Assembly: GCF_000243215.1 (NCBI RefSeq)
Contig: NZ_JH594596.1
Coordinates: forward strand, 1,243,305 to 1,307,304
DNA: 64,000 nucleotides
DNA from: Odoribacter laneus YIT 12061
GTDB lineage: Bacteria; Bacteroidota; Bacteroidia; Bacteroidales; Marinifilaceae
Reading direction: 5' to 3'
The notes under the pieces were generated by a model. That model searched no databases, had not been told where the DNA came from, and saw only the letters and a program-made list of their open reading frames with translations. The position numbers were made by a program, and so were the translations under genes. This document shows, piece by piece, positions 63,588-64,000 of this stretch; the stretch's first letter is position 1; each line of letters begins with the position of its first letter.

Positions 63588-64000
63588 TTAGTCCCGGTAA
63601 TCTACCCATACTTTCATTTTTCCGGCATCCCGGTTATCCCAGGCGTAATAAGGAATAAATTTTATTCGCTCCTTTCCTTCTAAAGCCGTAATAGTAACCA
63701 CACCGCCTAACAGTTCTTTTTCAAAAGCAGTTGTATAAGTAGTTGCTGAACTCAATCCCAGTTGATCAAAACCGGGATTATCCGTTTCTTCCATACAATA
63801 CACCAAAGGCCCCCTTTGCAAAGCCCGCTTCCCGGCATTTGCTTTCACCCGAGGATCTGCAGCCACAACCTTTACAGTCATATTCATGTTCAATTCCATC
63901 ACATCCCCCGCTGCCCAGAGCCGATCTATCACCACATATCCTTTTTCCTTTTTTCCTTCCTCTATTTGTCCGTTTACTTTTACCACATACTTTTCACACC
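63588..64000 (-). CDS. C-terminal part of a second GH127/DUF1680-like protein (5' cut by window)
   Basis: The frame is open to the window edge, so the gene's start lies beyond it; about 136 residues are visible. KYVVKVNGQIEEG, RGPLVYCMEETDNPGFD and FIPYYAWDNRDAGKMKVWV are typical of the C-terminal beta-sandwich of DUF1680/GH127 enzymes. It reads toward the complete paralogue at 61494, 54 nt away, and is probably in its operon. Its catalytic domain is not in the window. Confidence 0.85.
   Translation of the reverse strand, partial: CEKYVVKVNGQIEEGKKEKGYVVIDRLWAAGDVMELNMNMTVKVVAADPRVKANAGKRALQRGPLVYCMEETDNPGFDQLGLSSATTYTTAFEKELLGGVVTITALEGKERIKFIPYYAWDNRDAGKMKVWVDYRD

Overview
The window comes from a Bacteroidales genome, plausibly an Odoribacter- or Butyricimonas-like gut anaerobe; the genus is an inference. 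The evidence is Bacteroidota-type promoters (-7 box TAnnTTTG, sometimes with TTTG or TTG about 20 nt upstream), DUF5686 and CarboxypepD_reg envelope proteins, DUF3667, DUF4286, a lipoprotein-type TPR/HTH regulator, tandem GH127-like enzymes, and hydF, which implies an H2-evolving fermenter. I saw no rRNA, tRNA, CRISPR array, transposase or phage gene.

Bases 1-2073 hold the end of an operon: the coiled-coil tail of a protein that begins before the window, a MotB/OmpA-like single-pass protein, and a hexapeptide acyltransferase. The first two resemble the stator pair of MotAB/ZorAB-type motors. The tail carries a young 108-codon tandem duplication, and the MotB-like membrane helix lacks the usual ion-carrying Asp.

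Bases 2085-14924 form a surface-glycan cluster: five glycosyltransferases, a pyruvyltransferase, a flippase, a methyltransferase, a deacetylase-like lipoprotein and two membrane-anchored EEP-family paralogues. A three-PAS hybrid histidine kinase (15141-17507) follows, translationally coupled to an exported CarboxypepD_reg protein.

Bases 19321-38629 are mostly housekeeping: DUF3667, rnz-rpsA, an SDR oxidoreductase, a TPR/HTH regulator, trmD, a DPP-IV-like peptidase, an omega-amidase-like enzyme, an acyltransferase, DUF5686, rplU-rpmA, serS, DUF4286 and ruvC. Between the convergent SDR and TPR genes lie two related ~190-bp palindromes in opposite orientation. Their stems differ by compensatory changes, which makes them the best non-coding signal in the window.

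Bases 38633-64000 hold an ABC transporter pair, a class A PBP, an antiporter with a structured leader, a set of outer-membrane genes (BamA-like, apbE, patatin/BamA), an NtrC-type regulator lacking an HTH and paired with hydF, yitT, tetR with candidate operators, an NfeD protease, EI24, purB, an MsbA-like exporter, queF and two GH127-like genes, the last cut by the window edge. The tetR and NfeD genes converge on one hairpin that contains both stop codons, so both proteins end in Ile-Thr-His.
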